From Moraxella sp. (GTDB lineage Bacteria; Pseudomonadota; Gammaproteobacteria; Pseudomonadales; Moraxellaceae), in contig JAUNEE010000005.1 of the NCBI GenBank assembly GCA_030525705.1, forward strand, positions 1 to 49,975: a DNA stretch of 49,975 nt, read 5' to 3'. Position 1 is the first letter of the stretch. Each line of letters starts with the position of its first letter. The notes beneath the pieces were generated by a model, which did not search any database, had not been told where the DNA came from, and saw only the letters and a list, made by a program, of their open reading frames with translations. Made by a program: the position numbers and the translations under genes. This document shows, in pieces, positions 49,658 through 49,975 of this stretch.

Positions 49658-49975
49658 AAATTTTCTACCGTTCTTTTAAGTAGGTCATTTAATTTTCTAA
49701 CATCGCCTTGTTTGATTTCTTTAAACGCCAATTCATCGGACAGTTGCCAAAGCCGTGTGATTAAATTTTTTAAAATAGGGCTTAATGTATGGGCATAATT
49801 TTCGGGAGCTTGGATTTTTATTTGAATTAATAATTCTAATTCTAGCAATTCATCTTTAGTCAAAAGCTCTGCCATTTCTAGCATTTTTACAGGAATGGGC
49901 GTGTTATGAAGTTTTACCCAGACACTTGCCAATAAAGCCCGCAATAAATAAAAATACTTTTTTAATTTAATGGGA
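49651..49975 (-). CDS. Second RlaP/COG3541-type protein, C-terminal part (runs off window)
   Basis: The frame is open from the stop at 49651 to the right edge with no stop, so the start lies outside. The visible 107 residues include KYFYLLRALLASVWVKLHNT, a stretch like the C-terminal YFYxLRPLLAxRW motif of COG3541 nucleotidyltransferases, then Leu-rich helices and ENLC at the end. A TTG at 49944 could be read as a start, but the conserved motif spans it, so this is a partial gene. Overlap with the next gene by seven bases indicates one operon of two related enzymes. Confidence 0.6.
   Translation of the reverse strand, partial: PIKLKKYFYLLRALLASVWVKLHNTPIPVKMLEMAELLTKDELLELELLIQIKIQAPENYAHTLSPILKNLITRLWQLSDELAFKEIKQGDVRKLNDLLKRTVENLC

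Noticed and set aside
49651-49944. Complete 97-residue gene starting at TTG 49944
   Set aside because: The frame stays open to the window edge and the conserved YFYLLR motif lies across the supposed start; it is a partial gene.
1-49975. CRISPR array, rRNA, tRNA or complete insertion sequence
   Set aside because: No regularly spaced direct repeats, no tRNA- or rRNA-like stretch and no transposase ORF were recognised on either strand.

Overview
The window reads as chromosome of a gammaproteobacterium in the Moraxellaceae, most likely Moraxella. Supporting signs are a Balon-type ribosome hibernation factor (a family first described in Psychrobacter), a general porin ending in Phe, the dapA-lipoprotein-purC order, a monofunctional BirA next to CoaX, and clusters of lipid-anchored binding proteins. 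This placement is inferred from gene content; no rRNA or tRNA gene was recognised.

Layout. 1-2931 (minus): recN, an algH-like gene, ruvX and a partial membrane protein. 3101-5856 (plus): ppnP-like gene, rlmB, sotB. 5899-7332 (minus): phosphomannomutase. 7468-17304 (minus): oligopeptide ABC locus with three tandem OppA-type lipoproteins, each in its own promoter/terminator setting, then oppBCDF. 17554-18216: DUF2939-type protein. 18465-19598 (minus): porin. 20058-23861 (plus): pheS, pheT, ihfA. 24029-30726 (plus): polar amino-acid ABC locus with one ATPase, four intact binding lipoproteins, a heavily decayed fifth, and two permeases. 31012-37631 (plus): Balon-like factor, endonuclease/phosphatase-family protein, mltG, tmk, dapA, a truncated BamC-like lipoprotein, purC, and a NIF3-insert-like protein whose stop codon carries a 126-bp MITE. 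37802-39492 (minus): coaX and birA. 39598-40407: TauE-type permease. 40537-44774: an accessory island. 44844-48458: smc. 48572 to the end (minus): two RlaP/COG3541-type nucleotidyltransferase genes, the second cut by the window edge.

The most interesting region is the island at about 40.5-44.8 kb. Two paralogous small precursors each have a Sec signal peptide followed by a second, double-glycine-like leader ending in Gly-Ala, then a divergent Gly/Ala-rich body. Each gene is preceded by a nearly identical module of promoter, two hairpins and a terminator-like stem. Each is followed by one or two small membrane proteins that could give immunity. The island ends with an outer-membrane beta-barrel gene overlapping a secreted C39 cysteine peptidase gene. 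My reading is a periplasmically matured, barrel-exported peptide system (bacteriocin-like, or a surface polymer recalling the FapD/FapF logic). A possible remnant of a third copy suggests the cassette array has expanded.

Coordinates and translations come from reading the sequence. Family names rest on recognised motifs and gene order, not on a database search.
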